A DNA stretch of 64,000 nucleotides from an uncultured bacterium. Its GTDB lineage: Bacteria > Cyanobacteriota > Vampirovibrionia > Gastranaerophilales > Gastranaerophilaceae. Both the position numbers and the translations under genes were made by a program. Shown in pieces: positions 1-8,640 of this stretch (position 1 is its first letter; each line of letters opens with the position of its first letter). The notes under the pieces are model-generated. The model saw nothing but the letters and a program-made list of their open reading frames with translations. It was not told the origin of the DNA and ran no database searches. The stretch spans positions 40,096 to 104,095 of the forward strand of contig CACWHC010000005.1 of assembly GCA_902760645.1 (NCBI GenBank), in the 5' to 3' direction.

Positions 1-940
1 TCAACAGTGTTGCAAATGCTCCGGCAATAATTGCACATGACGCCAAAATCACTACGGTTTTTTTCTGTGAAAATCCGGCATGGAGTAATTTGTGATGAAC
101 ATGCTCGGCATCCGCAACAAACGGAGATTGCCCCTTAGCTATTCTTCTGAAACTGGAATATGTAATGTCAAAAATAGGAACAGCCAGTACGATAAACGGC
201 AATATAATTGCCAGAGTAGCAGCCTTCATTACCCCTGTAATAGATATGGTTGCAAGCAAAAATCCTGAAAATAATGCACCGCTGTCACCCATGAATATTT
301 TTGCAGGGTTAAAATTATAAGTCAAAAATGCAAGCATAGAACCTGCCAAAATAAATCCGATTAAAGCTATTATGGGATTTGGCGGAACCATTGCCAACGC
401 AATAATCGCTAAAGTAAGTGAGTTTATTGTCGTAACAGAACCTGCTAAACCGTCAACACCGTCTATAAAATTCAGGGCATTACTAATTCCTACAATCCAC
501 AATATAGTAATCGGATAAGACCAAAAACCCAAATCAATTCCGCCGAATATCGGTATTGAATTTATCTGAATACCCAATAAATATACCAATGTAGCAATTG
601 AAATCTGTATAACGAGTTTAAATTTTGCAGGCAGATTATATATATCGTCAACAAGTCCAAGCAAAAACATCAAAGAACTTCCCAACAAAATACCCGATAA
701 CAAACTTCCTGTAGGGTAGTAACTCATAAATACCAGACACAAAAAAGTGAGCATGGTACTCAGCCAAATAGCAACACCACCTATACGGGAAATTGGCTTG
801 CTGTGTATTTTTCTCTCATTCGGTACATCTACAAGTCCTTCTCTTTTTGAATAACTTATAACGAGCGGCACCAAAAATACCCCGAATATGTAAGCCATAA
901 TCGTTCCGATAACGTGTGCATGAGTTAACTTTATAATCAT
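1..940 (-). CDS. WecA/MraY-family undecaprenyl-phosphate sugar-1-phosphate transferase, C-terminus cut by window edge
   Basis: This is a polytopic membrane enzyme of the PNPT family (MraY/WecA/TagO), which loads a sugar 1-phosphate onto undecaprenyl phosphate to start synthesis of a surface glycan. About 313 residues are visible with no stop before the edge. My translation shows alternating hydrophobic helices, the early motif NERKIHSKPISRIGG, the Asp pair LVDDIYNLP, the loop NALNFIDGVDGLAG and MGDSGALF, followed by the family's C-terminal cytoplasmic HVHHKLL motif. These are the Mg-binding and catalytic landmarks. The ending HVHHKLLHAG fits WecA/TagO-like members better than MraY. The ATG at 940 has a weak AAAGG 8 nt upstream. 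The gene may be co-oriented with glyA, but the 53-nt gap is unremarkable. The exact sugar substrate cannot be read from sequence. Confidence 0.9.
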   Translation of the reverse strand, partial: MIIKLTHAHVIGTIMAYIFGVFLVPLVISYSKREGLVDVPNERKIHSKPISRIGGVAIWLSTMLTFLCLVFMSYYPTGSLLSGILLGSSLMFLLGLVDDIYNLPAKFKLVIQISIATLVYLLGIQINSIPIFGGIDLGFWSYPITILWIVGISNALNFIDGVDGLAGSVTTINSLTLAIIALAMVPPNPIIALIGFILAGSMLAFLTYNFNPAKIFMGDSGALFSGFLLATISITGVMKAATLAIILPFIVLAVPIFDITYSSFRRIAKGQSPFVADAEHVHHKLLHAGFSQKKTVVILASCAIIAGAFATLL

Positions 941-993
941 TATGTTTTACCTTTAAAATTTCCAAGAACAATTATACATGCTAAAAGTTATTT

Positions 994-2232
994 TTACACA
1001 TACAACGGATGTTTTTGACAGAGTTTCAAAGAACGCTCTCTTAAATTCTTTAATCCCTGCTCATTGTCGGAAGCATATATTGCACCTGCGATAATCTTCG
1101 CAACTTCTGTCATATCCTCTTCCTTAAACCCTCTTGTTGTAACTGCAGGGGTACCTAATCTGATACCGCTGGTTACAAAAGGACTCTGAGGGTCATTCGG
1201 TACTGTGTTTTTGTTTGCTGTAATTCCGACAACTTCAAGAACATTTGCCATATCCTTACCTGTTTTACCCGTTTTTCTCAAATCAAGTGTCATAAGGTGG
1301 TTTTCGGTCATTCCTCCCACAATATCCAAACCTTCATCCATCAAACCTTGTGCAAGAGCCTTTGCATTCTTGATAATTTGTGCTGCATACTCTTTAAATT
1401 CAGGCTTTGATGCTTCCAATAAAGCAACAGCCTTAGCCGCAATTATATGCTCCAAAGGTCCGCCCTGCATTCCCGGAAATACTGCTTTATCTATAGCCTG
1501 TGCAAATTCTTCTTTACACATAATAATACCGCCTCTTGGTCCTCTCAAAGATTTATGGGTTGTAGTTGTTACAAAATGTGCATACGGGGCAGGTGACGGA
1601 TGCAAACCTGCCGCAACAAGTCCTGCAATATGGGCAATATCCGCAAGCAACAATGCCCCGACTTCATCCGCAATTTCTCTGAAACGTTTGAAATCAATGA
1701 TTTTTGAATAATTACTTGCACCGCAGATTATAAGTTTAGGCTTATGCTCCAATGCCATTCTTCTTACGTCATCATAGTCAATTTCACCGTATTCATTTAT
1801 GCCGTAACTTTTCACGTCAAAATACAATCCCGAAAAATTGACGGGTGAACCATGAGAAAGGTGTCCGCCGTTCGATAAATCCATACTCAAAACTCTGTCA
1901 CCCGGCTTCATAGTAGCCATAAACACCGCCATATTAGCCTGAGCACCACTGTGAGGCTGAACATTTGCATGGTCCATGCCAAATAATTCACATGCACGTT
2001 TTTGGCAAATTTCCTCAATTACATCTATGTGTTCACAGCCGTTATAATATCTTTTATGCGGTTTACCTTCTGCGTATTTGTTCGTCAAAACACTTCCGCT
2101 GGCTTCCATAACCGCTAAAGATGTGCAATTTTCACTTGCAATAAGTTCTATTGTATCCTGCTGTCTTTTTAGTTCCAGTTCAATCTGTTCTGCTACAACA
2201 GGATCAGTTTGTTTTATATGTTCCAAATTCAT
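994..2232 (-). CDS. glyA: serine hydroxymethyltransferase
   Basis: PLP enzyme that interconverts serine and glycine while charging tetrahydrofolate with a one-carbon unit, supplying glycine and purine/thymidylate precursors. The 412-residue length is normal for bacterial GlyA. Visible landmarks are LIASEN near residue 31, [22 protein letters not shown], the PLP-lysine segment [14 protein letters not shown] around residue 225, and [15 protein letters not shown] near the C-terminus. A strong AGGAGAG ribosome binding site sits 4-6 nt before the ATG, so the start is clear. It is transcribed in the same direction as the transferase downstream and the TIGR02757 gene upstream. No unusual residues were noticed. 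Confidence 0.97.
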   Translation of the reverse strand: MNLEHIKQTDPVVAEQIELELKRQQDTIELIASENCTSLAVMEASGSVLTNKYAEGKPHKRYYNGCEHIDVIEEICQKRACELFGMDHANVQPHSGAQANMAVFMATMKPGDRVLSMDLSNGGHLSHGSPVNFSGLYFDVKSYGINEYGEIDYDDVRRMALEHKPKLIICGASNYSKIIDFKRFREIADEVGALLLADIAHIAGLVAAGLHPSPAPYAHFVTTTTHKSLRGPRGGIIMCKEEFAQAIDKAVFPGMQGGPLEHIIAAKAVALLEASKPEFKEYAAQIIKNAKALAQGLMDEGLDIVGGMTENHLMTLDLRKTGKTGKDMANVLEVVGITANKNTVPNDPQSPFVTSGIRLGTPAVTTRGFKEEDMTEVAKIIAGAIYASDNEQGLKNLRERSLKLCQKHPLYV

Positions 2233-2311
2233 TTCTCTCTCCTTATATCCCTGCTTAAAACTATTTTAGCCGAGTTTTGGTTATAAGTAAAGGATGTTAA
2301 GAAAGTGAAAG

Positions 2312-3067
2312 CTAATCCTGAGAAACCCCATACCCAAAGGTCGCAAAATCATATTTAACAGGATCTTCAGGGCTATATTTTTTTAAATTGTCCGTTAATT
2401 CAATAACCGCCTTAAAGTCGTTAGAATTTCTTGTCAATAAACCCATCTGTCTTGATACTCTTGCCACATGAACATCAAGCGGCATAAGTAATTCCGACTG
2501 CGGAATACAATCCCAAACCCCAAAATCAACAGGAGGTTTTCTGACCATCCAACGCAAAAACATATTCATTCTTTTCATTGCACCGCCATTTTCGGGATTA
2601 GGAATCATAAAATAAAAACCCTGTCCTGCACCTGATTTTACACGGGAATAAAAATAATCCGTTACGGTTTTAAAAAACCTTAAATTTCTTAACGTACTAA
2701 CATTTTTGTAAGAATATTCAAAAAGTTTTTCCAGCCCGCCGTCTTTTGAATACAGATTTTTCATTATATTAAAAATCTGATTAAAATCATCGGTTTTACC
2801 AAATCTGTAATTAAAATCCCCCAAAATTCCTTCTTCAAAATTCAAAATAAAATTAAGAGGCTCCTGCTCAGCAATATCAAACAGCTGTTCAAGTTTTTTT
2901 ATAAAAACTTTTCTTGAACCGTAAGCAACAAGAGATGAAATAAAACCTGCTATTTCAATATCTTCTTTGCTCTTAAATCTGTGCGGAAATTGTACCGGAT
3001 CAGAATCAATAAAATATTCGTTTTCATATTTTTCAGCTAATTTATCAAGTTCAAATTTGGTAATCAT
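2312..3067 (-). CDS. TIGR02757 (DUF2400) family protein
   Basis: Conserved protein of unknown biochemical role, about 251 residues, of the TIGR02757/DUF2400 family, which has been noted as distantly similar to helix-hairpin-helix DNA glycosylases. The family-typical centre and end are visible: FRWMVRKPPVDFGVW-like segment, LLMPLDVHVARVSRQMGL, then PVKYDFATFGYGV. I choose the ATG at 3067 rather than the GTG at 3082: a perfect TATAAT lies exactly 6 nt upstream of this ATG, and no Shine-Dalgarno is well placed for it, so the transcript is probably leaderless. An AAAAGG is only 1 nt from the GTG, too close to serve it. Role in the cell: unknown. Confidence 0.85.
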   Translation of the reverse strand: MITKFELDKLAEKYENEYFIDSDPVQFPHRFKSKEDIEIAGFISSLVAYGSRKVFIKKLEQLFDIAEQEPLNFILNFEEGILGDFNYRFGKTDDFNQIFNIMKNLYSKDGGLEKLFEYSYKNVSTLRNLRFFKTVTDYFYSRVKSGAGQGFYFMIPNPENGGAMKRMNMFLRWMVRKPPVDFGVWDCIPQSELLMPLDVHVARVSRQMGLLTRNSNDFKAVIELTDNLKKYSPEDPVKYDFATFGYGVSQD

Positions 3068-3073
3068 AGAAGT

Positions 3074-3103
3074 ATTATACACCTTTTTATAAATATTTTA
3101 CAA
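3074..3103 (-). promoter_or_regulatory. sigma-70-type promoter for a leaderless transcript
   Basis: Reading the minus strand, TTGTAA (3103-3098), an 18-nt spacer, and a perfect TATAAT (3079-3074), followed by only six bases before the ATG at 3067. The expected start site coincides with the start codon, implying leaderless mRNA. Confidence 0.5.
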
Positions 3104-3118
3104 AACTTAATATATATT

Positions 3119-3202
3119 GAAATCATGGAAATCCATGTGCCATGCATGATTTCAAAGATTGACACCGGCAAAATCATGGTTTGAACATGGTTTAACATGA
3201 TT
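3119..3202. repeat. cluster of CATG-centred inverted repeats in a 344-nt intergenic region
   Basis: Between the divergent genes at 3067 and 3412 lies a packed set of inverted repeats: GAAATCATG (3119-3127) with CATGATTTC (3145-3153); nested CATGGA-AA-TCCATG (3124-3137); and AATCATG (3172-3178) with CATGATT (3196-3202). The half-site AATCATG occurs repeatedly in both orientations. This could be a multi-site operator or a structured leader; no family is recognised. The rest of 3203-3411 holds no gene I can support. Confidence 0.5.
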
Positions 3203-3411
3203 AAAAAACTCTATAAATAAGCATTACAAGGCTTTTAAGTGCTTGTTACAAATGTTAATAATGGCATGTTTTGCTATTGAAAAATTTTATTCCTTTACAT
3301 ATCATTAAAGAATAAAGAGGGCATGGAACCTTGGGGAACAGATTTCGGTTATTAGGGAAAAGTTGTTAAAAGAAATCTGGGTGAGTAGATAATTAATTGG
3401 AGATTCATACA

Positions 3412-3639
3412 TTGTTTAGAAGTAGGGATATGGGTAGAGCTGTTGCCGTAAGAAGATGGACTACAACAGCGTTAGAATGCTATAAGAGAGGTTGTAATTG
3501 CGAAGGATGTTTTTATAAAGATTTCTTTAGCGGATCTTCACAAAAATGTCAGATGAAAGCTTCTGTTCTGGAGTTGGTTAGAGTAATCGGAACTCCTAAC
3601 GTAGAATTACAACAGTTTCTGATTGAAGAAGAAGTGTAA
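3412..3639 (+). CDS. small cysteine-rich protein, unknown function
   Basis: A 75-residue protein with a CxCxxC cluster (CNCEGC) followed about 16 residues later by another cysteine (QKCQMK), a spacing that suggests a bound zinc or iron-sulfur centre. A basic N-terminal part (MGRAVAVRRWTT) precedes it, and the C-terminus ends in a short acidic tail. The start is uncertain: the frame is open from a TTG at 3397, but a GGAG at 3399-3402 lies 9 nt before the TTG at 3412, which I prefer; an ATG at 3430 would give a shorter form. I believe similar small proteins exist in related genomes, but I cannot name a family. It lies upstream of hpf, separated by a clear promoter. Confidence 0.65.
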   Translation: MFRSRDMGRAVAVRRWTTTALECYKRGCNCEGCFYKDFFSGSSQKCQMKASVLELVRVIGTPNVELQQFLIEEEV

Positions 3640-3749
3640 TCATCAGAGTTTGAAGTTAATAACCTGCAAGTACACAAAATTGTAACACACATATTTGTAT
3701 ACAATTTCTGTATTTTGTCGAATTTATACTTTAAAAATTTGACTGATTG

Positions 3750-3758
3750 TGTTATACT
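3750..3758 (+). promoter_or_regulatory. extended -10 promoter upstream of hpf
   Basis: TGTTATACT gives an extended -10 (TG, one base, TATACT at 3753-3758). A weak -35 TTTAAA (3730-3735) is 17 nt upstream. The hpf ATG follows about 58 nt later behind a GGAGG. Confidence 0.45.
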
Positions 3759-3816
3759 ATAAAAGCAGATTATTAAGGTGCTATGCGTTGCACCGATATT
3801 AGACACGGAGGTATAA

Positions 3817-4173
3817 ATGCACATTCACGTTAATGGTAGAAACATTGAAATTACGGACGCTATCAAGGCCTACGTTAAGGAAAAAATAGGCAAAGTAGCT
3901 AATCATTACGACCAAATTCAGGGCATTGATGTTATTTTATCGGTTATCAAAAATCCGTCAGCATCAGGCAAACACGTTGCAGAAGTTAACTGTAAACTGA
4001 ACACGGGTGTTGTAAGATGTGAAGAAGCTGCAAGTTCTATGTACGAAAGCATAGATTTGCTTGCTGACAAATTAAACAGACAAGTTAACAAATTTAAAGA
4101 CAAATCATTAGGCTCTGATAAATCCTCTATCAGAACTGATGTTAAGGAAGAAACAGTTTCCGTAGAAGAATAA
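3817..4173 (+). CDS. hpf: ribosome hibernation promoting factor, short form
   Basis: Binds the 30S decoding channel and stabilises inactive ribosomes in stationary phase. It is 118 residues long, with the N-terminal beta-alpha-beta domain of HPF/RaiA (HVNGRNIEITDAIKAYVKEK at the start, then DVILSV, VAEVNCKL and SMYESIDLLADKLNRQVNK). It ends in a short charged tail and lacks the roughly 60-residue C-terminal dimerisation domain of the long HPF found in most cyanobacteria and Gram-positives, so it should behave like the short E. coli-type factor. A GGAGG lies 5 nt before the ATG. The next gene starts 2 nt after its stop, so the two are translationally coupled. Confidence 0.92.
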   Translation: MHIHVNGRNIEITDAIKAYVKEKIGKVANHYDQIQGIDVILSVIKNPSASGKHVAEVNCKLNTGVVRCEEAASSMYESIDLLADKLNRQVNKFKDKSLGSDKSSIRTDVKEETVSVEE

Positions 4174-4175
4174 AA

Positions 4176-4961
4176 ATGATAAATGGTAAAAAAGTCGTTG
4201 TAATCATGCCTGCATATAATGCGGCAAAAACTTTAAAACAAACTTACGATGAAATATATAAAGACTTTGTTGACGAGGTTATACTTGTAGATGATAATTC
4301 ACAAGACGAAACAAGAGAAGTCGCAAAGGAATTAGGTATTAAAACAATCGTACATAAGGAAAACAGAGGTTACGGCGGCAACCAGAAGTCATGTTATAAA
4401 GCAGCATTGAAATCCGGAGCAGACATCGTTGTGATGCTGCATCCGGATTATCAATATACACCAAAATTAATTCCTGCCATTGTTTCAATGATGGCATTTG
4501 AGGAATATGATGCTGTACTTGCATCAAGAATGCTCGGAAATTCCGCTTTAAAAGGCGGCATGCCTCTATACAAATTTATAGCTAACAAGTGCCTTACGGC
4601 TTTTGAGAATGTTTTAACCAATCAGAAATTATCCGAGTATCACACCGGTTTCAGGGGATTTACGGCTAGAGTTTTGAGAGAACTTCCTCTTGAGGAATGC
4701 AATGACGATTTTATATTTGACAATGAATTGATTGCTCTGATGTTCTACAATAATTATAATATCGGAGAAATTTCATGCCCTACAAAATATTTTAAAGAAG
4801 CCTCCTCCATCAATTTTATTCGTTCATGTAAATACGGATTTGGTGTTCTTGGAGTAAGTATTTTATATAGATTGGCAAAATTAGGGATAAAATCCAGAAT
4901 TTTCAGAACTGATGCAAAAAAACTGAATACAGAATCTGATATTGAATATTATTTTAAATAA
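4176..4961 (+). CDS. family 2 glycosyltransferase, dolichol-phosphate-mannose synthase-like
   Basis: A 261-residue GT-A fold transferase expected to move a sugar from a nucleotide donor to a lipid phosphate or surface glycan on the cytoplasmic face of the membrane. The N-terminal VVVIMPAYNAAKTL, the acidic pair VDDNSQDET, the donor loop HKENRGYGGNQKSC and the DXD-like HPDYQY are in order. There are no obvious transmembrane helices at the C-terminus, unlike the GtrB subgroup. The ATG at 4176 follows the hpf stop by two bases and so shares its transcript. The acceptor is unknown. Confidence 0.85.
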   Translation: MINGKKVVVIMPAYNAAKTLKQTYDEIYKDFVDEVILVDDNSQDETREVAKELGIKTIVHKENRGYGGNQKSCYKAALKSGADIVVMLHPDYQYTPKLIPAIVSMMAFEEYDAVLASRMLGNSALKGGMPLYKFIANKCLTAFENVLTNQKLSEYHTGFRGFTARVLRELPLEECNDDFIFDNELIALMFYNNYNIGEISCPTKYFKEASSINFIRSCKYGFGVLGVSILYRLAKLGIKSRIFRTDAKKLNTESDIEYYFK

Positions 4962-4979
4962 TAATATGGAGAAAATAAC

Positions 4980-6176
4980 TTGAACACATTGAAATCAGAC
5001 AGATTACATATAGCTTTTTTTGGCAAAACAAATGCGGGGAAATCCTCAATTATCAACAAAATTACAGGACAAGATGTATCTATAGTATCGGAAATTGCAG
5101 GCACAACAACAGATGTAGTTGAAAAATCAATGGAGCTTTTGCCTGTGGGTCCGGTAAGATTTCTCGACACAGCAGGGATTAACGATACTACTCAATTATC
5201 TCAAGAGCGTATCCAAAAAACTTTGCAGGTAATAAACAGAACAGATATTGCCGTTATTGTATGTGATTTTAACGGAATAGATGCTTACGAAAAAGAATTA
5301 ATTAAAAATTTTGACGAATTAAATATTCCTTATATGATTTTGGTTAATAAAGCTGATATAAAAGAGGCTGATGAAAATGTATTGAGTGAACTGTTTACAT
5401 TGACTCCGCATGTACTGATAACTTCAGCTACGAATGACAATGATATTATATTTAAATTCAAAGAAGAAATAATAAAACTGCTGCCTGAAGATTTTGTAAA
5501 TTCACCAAAGATAGCAGGTGATTTGGTTAAAAAAGGCAGTACGGTAATACTTGTTGTACCGATTGACAAAGAAGCTCCGAAAGGCAGGCTTATTCTTCCG
5601 CAGGTACAGACCATCCGAGATTTATTGGACAGCAGCTGCCTTACTTATATTGTAAAAGAAACCGAACTTAAACAGGCACTTAATAACCTGAAAGAACCTC
5701 CTGCTCTTGTTATTACCGATTCACAAGCATTTAAACAAGTCAGTGAAATTGTACCCGATAATATTTCGCTGACATCATTTTCAATTCTTTTTGCGAGGTT
5801 AAAAGGCGATTTGAAAGCCTTTAAAAACGGTGCAGATGCAGTATCAAAACTACAGGACGGAGATAAGGTGTTAATTCTTGAAAGCTGTACTCATCACTCA
5901 ATTGAAGATGACATAGGAAAAGTAAAAATTCCGAATCTGTTAAAGAAAAAAACAGGCAAGAATCTTATTATCGAACATTATTCCGGTCATGATTTCCCTG
6001 ATATTTCACGGTACAAACTGGTAATTCATTGTGGTGCCTGCATGACAAACCGCCGTGAAGTCCTTTCACGCATTATTACCGCAAATCAGCTAAATATTCC
6101 AATTACAAATTACGGAATAGTAATATCGTATTGTTTGGGAATTTTAGACAGAGCCCTAAAAATTTTTAAGTATTAA
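4980..6176 (+). CDS. hydF: [FeFe]-hydrogenase maturation GTPase HydF
   Basis: Scaffold GTPase on which the HydE/HydG products are assembled into the diiron subcluster before transfer to the hydrogenase HydA. The 398-residue protein has a GTPase domain (G1 GKTNAGKSS at 15-23, G3 DTAG, G4 NKAD), a middle dimerisation domain, and the C-terminal iron-sulfur motif: C303-T-H305, 44 residues, then H350-C-G-A-C354. This matches the family pattern CxH...HCxxC. The start is a TTG at 4980 with GGAG 8 nt upstream. hydE, hydG and hydA are not in this window. Its presence points to fermentative hydrogen metabolism. It runs convergently into the lipM-like gene with a 4-nt overlap of the ends. Confidence 0.95.
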   Translation: MNTLKSDRLHIAFFGKTNAGKSSIINKITGQDVSIVSEIAGTTTDVVEKSMELLPVGPVRFLDTAGINDTTQLSQERIQKTLQVINRTDIAVIVCDFNGIDAYEKELIKNFDELNIPYMILVNKADIKEADENVLSELFTLTPHVLITSATNDNDIIFKFKEEIIKLLPEDFVNSPKIAGDLVKKGSTVILVVPIDKEAPKGRLILPQVQTIRDLLDSSCLTYIVKETELKQALNNLKEPPALVITDSQAFKQVSEIVPDNISLTSFSILFARLKGDLKAFKNGADAVSKLQDGDKVLILESCTHHSIEDDIGKVKIPNLLKKKTGKNLIIEHYSGHDFPDISRYKLVIHCGACMTNRREVLSRIITANQLNIPITNYGIVISYCLGILDRALKIFKY

Positions 6177-6829
6177 TCGATTTTTTTGAACAAAGAAATA
6201 ATATCGTCTTTTTTAATATCGGGATTAATTTCTTTTATTGATGTAATGCTTGATGTATCAATCTTTTCATGAAAAATTTTCTCTAAAAGTTCTTTATTAT
6301 AATCATACAAAATAGACCCGTGCTGCAAGATATATCCTTGTTTTCGGCATTGTGCCGAGCCTATAAGTTTTTTACCTTTATAACATAAATCAGCCCCTGT
6401 TGAAATCAACATACAATAGTCGAATTTTGTATTAACCCTTTTTTGTCCGCCAAACTCAAGCTCTATGCCGATTTCGCTAAATTTTTTGATAAGAATTTGG
6501 GAAATTTCTATATAAGATTTTACGACATTTTCACCGTGCTTCAAATACGAAACAGGACAAACATAGCTGTATGTAATTTCATCATCATGCAGCAAAGCTC
6601 TGCCTCCTGTAAGTCTTTTGACCAAATCTATACCGGTATCTTTTAGAAACGATTTATCTATAAAAGAATCTTGCTGGTTTTTACCAAGAGAAATACATGC
6701 CGGTGACCAACCATAAAGCCTAAAAACAGGTGTTTCGCTTTGTTCTGTTATTGCATTTTCCAAAAGTTCATTGTCTATACGCATATTTTCCTGTCCGGTA
6801 TAAACATTGTACGGAATAATTTTGGTCAT
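6173..6829 (-). CDS. LipM-like octanoyltransferase (biotin/lipoate ligase fold)
   Basis: Likely transfers octanoate from acyl carrier protein to GcvH or another lipoyl domain, the step before sulfur insertion by LipA (encoded about 3 kb away). The 218 residues show RLTGGRALLHDDE (72-84), a cysteine at 139 in the position of the LipM nucleophile, the conserved lysine region KGKKLIGSAQ (151-160) and ILQHGSI (167-173). Conservation of the LipM-type cysteine and GSAQ...LQHGS favours an octanoyltransferase over an ATP-dependent LplA, but 218 residues is shorter than Bacillus LipM (about 280). The start codon overlaps the previous stop (TAATG), so translation is coupled to the secreted protein gene upstream. 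Confidence 0.75.
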   Translation of the reverse strand: MTKIIPYNVYTGQENMRIDNELLENAITEQSETPVFRLYGWSPACISLGKNQQDSFIDKSFLKDTGIDLVKRLTGGRALLHDDEITYSYVCPVSYLKHGENVVKSYIEISQILIKKFSEIGIELEFGGQKRVNTKFDYCMLISTGADLCYKGKKLIGSAQCRKQGYILQHGSILYDYNKELLEKIFHEKIDTSSITSIKEINPDIKKDDIISLFKKID

Positions 6830-7722
6830 TAATGATTGCTTTCTCTCTTTTTTAAGTTATCTTCAAACTGCTGAAAAACATCTGTTCCCACAAACTGTTC
6901 AAGAGCAGCACGTTTAGAATAAAATGTTGCACGGGCTTTCATATGCTCATCCATTGAGGATCTGTAATAAGCATCGGTAATCAAAATTATCTCACGGGAC
7001 AAATTTTGTGCCAATTCATAATATTTTTTTCTTTGCTCCATAATATCAGAAGTCATATGTACCATTTTTCTGGATGTCATGTAATCGTTATATAAATCTA
7101 CCGTACGCTGCTGTAAATCTTCAATTTTTCTAACAAGCAAAATCATATCGGCATCCGTAACTTTTGTATATTTATAATTTAAAGCCTTTGTATCCTGCGA
7201 CATAATACCAAACACATTACTGCCGAGCAAAGAACCTGCGGCAATTACGGGATTACCAACCCCTGCACCTACTAACGTTGACATACTCGCAATTGTAGTC
7301 AATACCTTTTTAACAGAACTGTCTTTTGGTTTATCTTCTTCAGGATTAGACAATTTGTACAAAGCAAAGCTTATGGTATCACTCTTTGCAGCAGCCCCCT
7401 GCCATAAAAGAGTTAAATCCTCATACATATCTGCTTCATCAAGTTCAATTTCTTTTGCAATTTCCTTAGACATTTTTTTAATACTTAAATCTGCGTAAGT
7501 TAAATCCGTTGTATCAGCTTGTGTAGTGTCTATTTTGGCTTTATCTTCTCTGACCTGTCTTGTTTTCACTTCCGTATACGGATTTTCCGGGTCATCCGTA
7601 AGCCCTACACGATAAGCAGGATCTTTTATATTAAAATCATTTATATCAATAAGCTGAACTTCTTCAGCATTAACCCAACCCCCAACAGCTAATAAAAGAA
7701 GCGTAATTAAGATTTTTTTCAT
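6829..7722 (-). CDS. secreted protein of unknown function, paralogue of its upstream neighbour
   Basis: A 297-residue protein with a Sec signal peptide (MKKILITLLLLAVGGWVNA, cleavage probably after A19). The mature part is mostly helical and charged, with a central Gly/Ala-rich segment near residues 145-170 that could be a membrane-associated hairpin. It aligns with the next upstream gene over LWQGAAAKSDTISFALYKL-like and DLQQRTVDLYNDYM-like segments, so the two are tandem paralogues. The ORFs overlap by ATGA (7719-7722) and then run into the octanoyltransferase gene by TAATG. No domain is recognised; a periplasmic or envelope role is inferred only from the signal peptide. Confidence 0.8.
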   Translation of the reverse strand: MKKILITLLLLAVGGWVNAEEVQLIDINDFNIKDPAYRVGLTDDPENPYTEVKTRQVREDKAKIDTTQADTTDLTYADLSIKKMSKEIAKEIELDEADMYEDLTLLWQGAAAKSDTISFALYKLSNPEEDKPKDSSVKKVLTTIASMSTLVGAGVGNPVIAAGSLLGSNVFGIMSQDTKALNYKYTKVTDADMILLVRKIEDLQQRTVDLYNDYMTSRKMVHMTSDIMEQRKKYYELAQNLSREIILITDAYYRSSMDEHMKARATFYSKRAALEQFVGTDVFQQFEDNLKKRESNH

Positions 7723-8537
7723 CTTACACCTCCGTCATCCTTAAACATAGCAGTATTGTAGTTGTACTGATACATGTTTAATTTATCAACCACTTTTTTC
7801 CCTGCAAGACGCTGTAATTCAAGGTGATATTTTTTTGCTCTTTCAAGATAATATTCTTCTTCAATATGCATATTATCGTACATTGAAGAAGATATTGTAA
7901 TCTCAAGCAAATCGTCTTCCTCCATTGCTTTGGTAAAATTTCTGTTATATAAAAGAAGTTTACTTCTTGTTTCTTTTAACTGAGAAAGCGAGCTTTTGTA
8001 ATTATAATATGCCGTAATAATTCTGTCCTGCAAATTTTCAACAAGTCCGGCAAGTTCAATCATTTCAGTATCAGTAAGGGGTACTTCTGACGGAACATTT
8101 TTTTTATTAATCAAATTTTGTGCCAGTCTGCCTGCAGCAAATGCCGAAGTCTGTGTCAAATAATCAGCTCCAATTAATGCCGGAGCAAATGATGCACCTG
8201 CAACAAGGGCTGACATCGTTTTTGACATTAAAGAAGAATGTATACGTCTTTGACTTTCAGGAGTTGCAAGTTTTTTCAGGGCAAATCCGATAACCTGATT
8301 ATTGTCTACAGTACCTTTCCAAAGAGCCTCAATATCTTCCAAATCTTTTTCTTTTTGCTTTGTTATTATTTCCTGCAAAGCGGTATCATCATTAATCATT
8401 AATGAACTTTTATACTGAACATTCGGTTTAGGAAGCTCAATCTGCTCAGGCTTAACGTTATCAAGCGTAATTTCATCGGCGAAAGCACTACCGGATATAA
8501 AACAAGTTAAAGCCAATAAAAAAACAATCTTCTTCAT
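7719..8537 (-). CDS. secreted protein of unknown function, first of a tandem paralogous pair
   Basis: A 272-residue protein beginning at the ATG at 8537 with a clear signal peptide (MKKIVFLLALTCFISGSAFA). The frame is open 12 codons upstream, but that extension would bury the signal sequence, so it is rejected. Helical, with a Gly/Ala-rich central hydrophobic stretch and a C-terminal region rich in Tyr, Leu and Glu suggestive of coiled coil. It shares LWKGTVDNNQVIGFALKKL with LWQGAAAKSDTISFALYKL of its downstream paralogue. No Shine-Dalgarno precedes the ATG; a TTATAA lies 7 nt upstream, so the transcript may be leaderless. Function unknown. Confidence 0.8.
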   Translation of the reverse strand: MKKIVFLLALTCFISGSAFADEITLDNVKPEQIELPKPNVQYKSSLMINDDTALQEIITKQKEKDLEDIEALWKGTVDNNQVIGFALKKLATPESQRRIHSSLMSKTMSALVAGASFAPALIGADYLTQTSAFAAGRLAQNLINKKNVPSEVPLTDTEMIELAGLVENLQDRIITAYYNYKSSLSQLKETRSKLLLYNRNFTKAMEEDDLLEITISSSMYDNMHIEEEYYLERAKKYHLELQRLAGKKVVDKLNMYQYNYNTAMFKDDGGVR

Positions 8538-8544
8538 AACAATT

Positions 8545-8602
8545 TTATAACACAAGAAAAAGAATAAATCCAATGATTGATATGTTTATAAATCCATGGA
8601 TT
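8545..8602 (-). promoter_or_regulatory. divergent promoter region with two palindromic operator-like sites
   Basis: For the minus-strand gene: -35 TTGGAT (8573-8568), 17-nt spacer, -10 TTATAA (8550-8545), ATG 7 nt later. A perfect palindrome AATCCATGGATT lies at 8591-8602 and a degenerate copy AATCCAATGATT at 8567-8578, exactly 24 bp apart (about two helical turns), the latter overlapping the -35. This suggests a dimeric repressor acting on the divergent pair. Confidence 0.5.
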
Positions 8603-8640
8603 GTTCTAACGATGCGTAAAAATCTGTACAATATTATGTT

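Noticed and set aside
1205..1711. 168-codon open frame on the plus strand
   Set aside because: Antisense shadow of glyA.
3549..3824. 91-codon open frame on the minus strand
   Set aside because: Antisense to the Cys-rich gene and the hpf promoter; no ribosome site.
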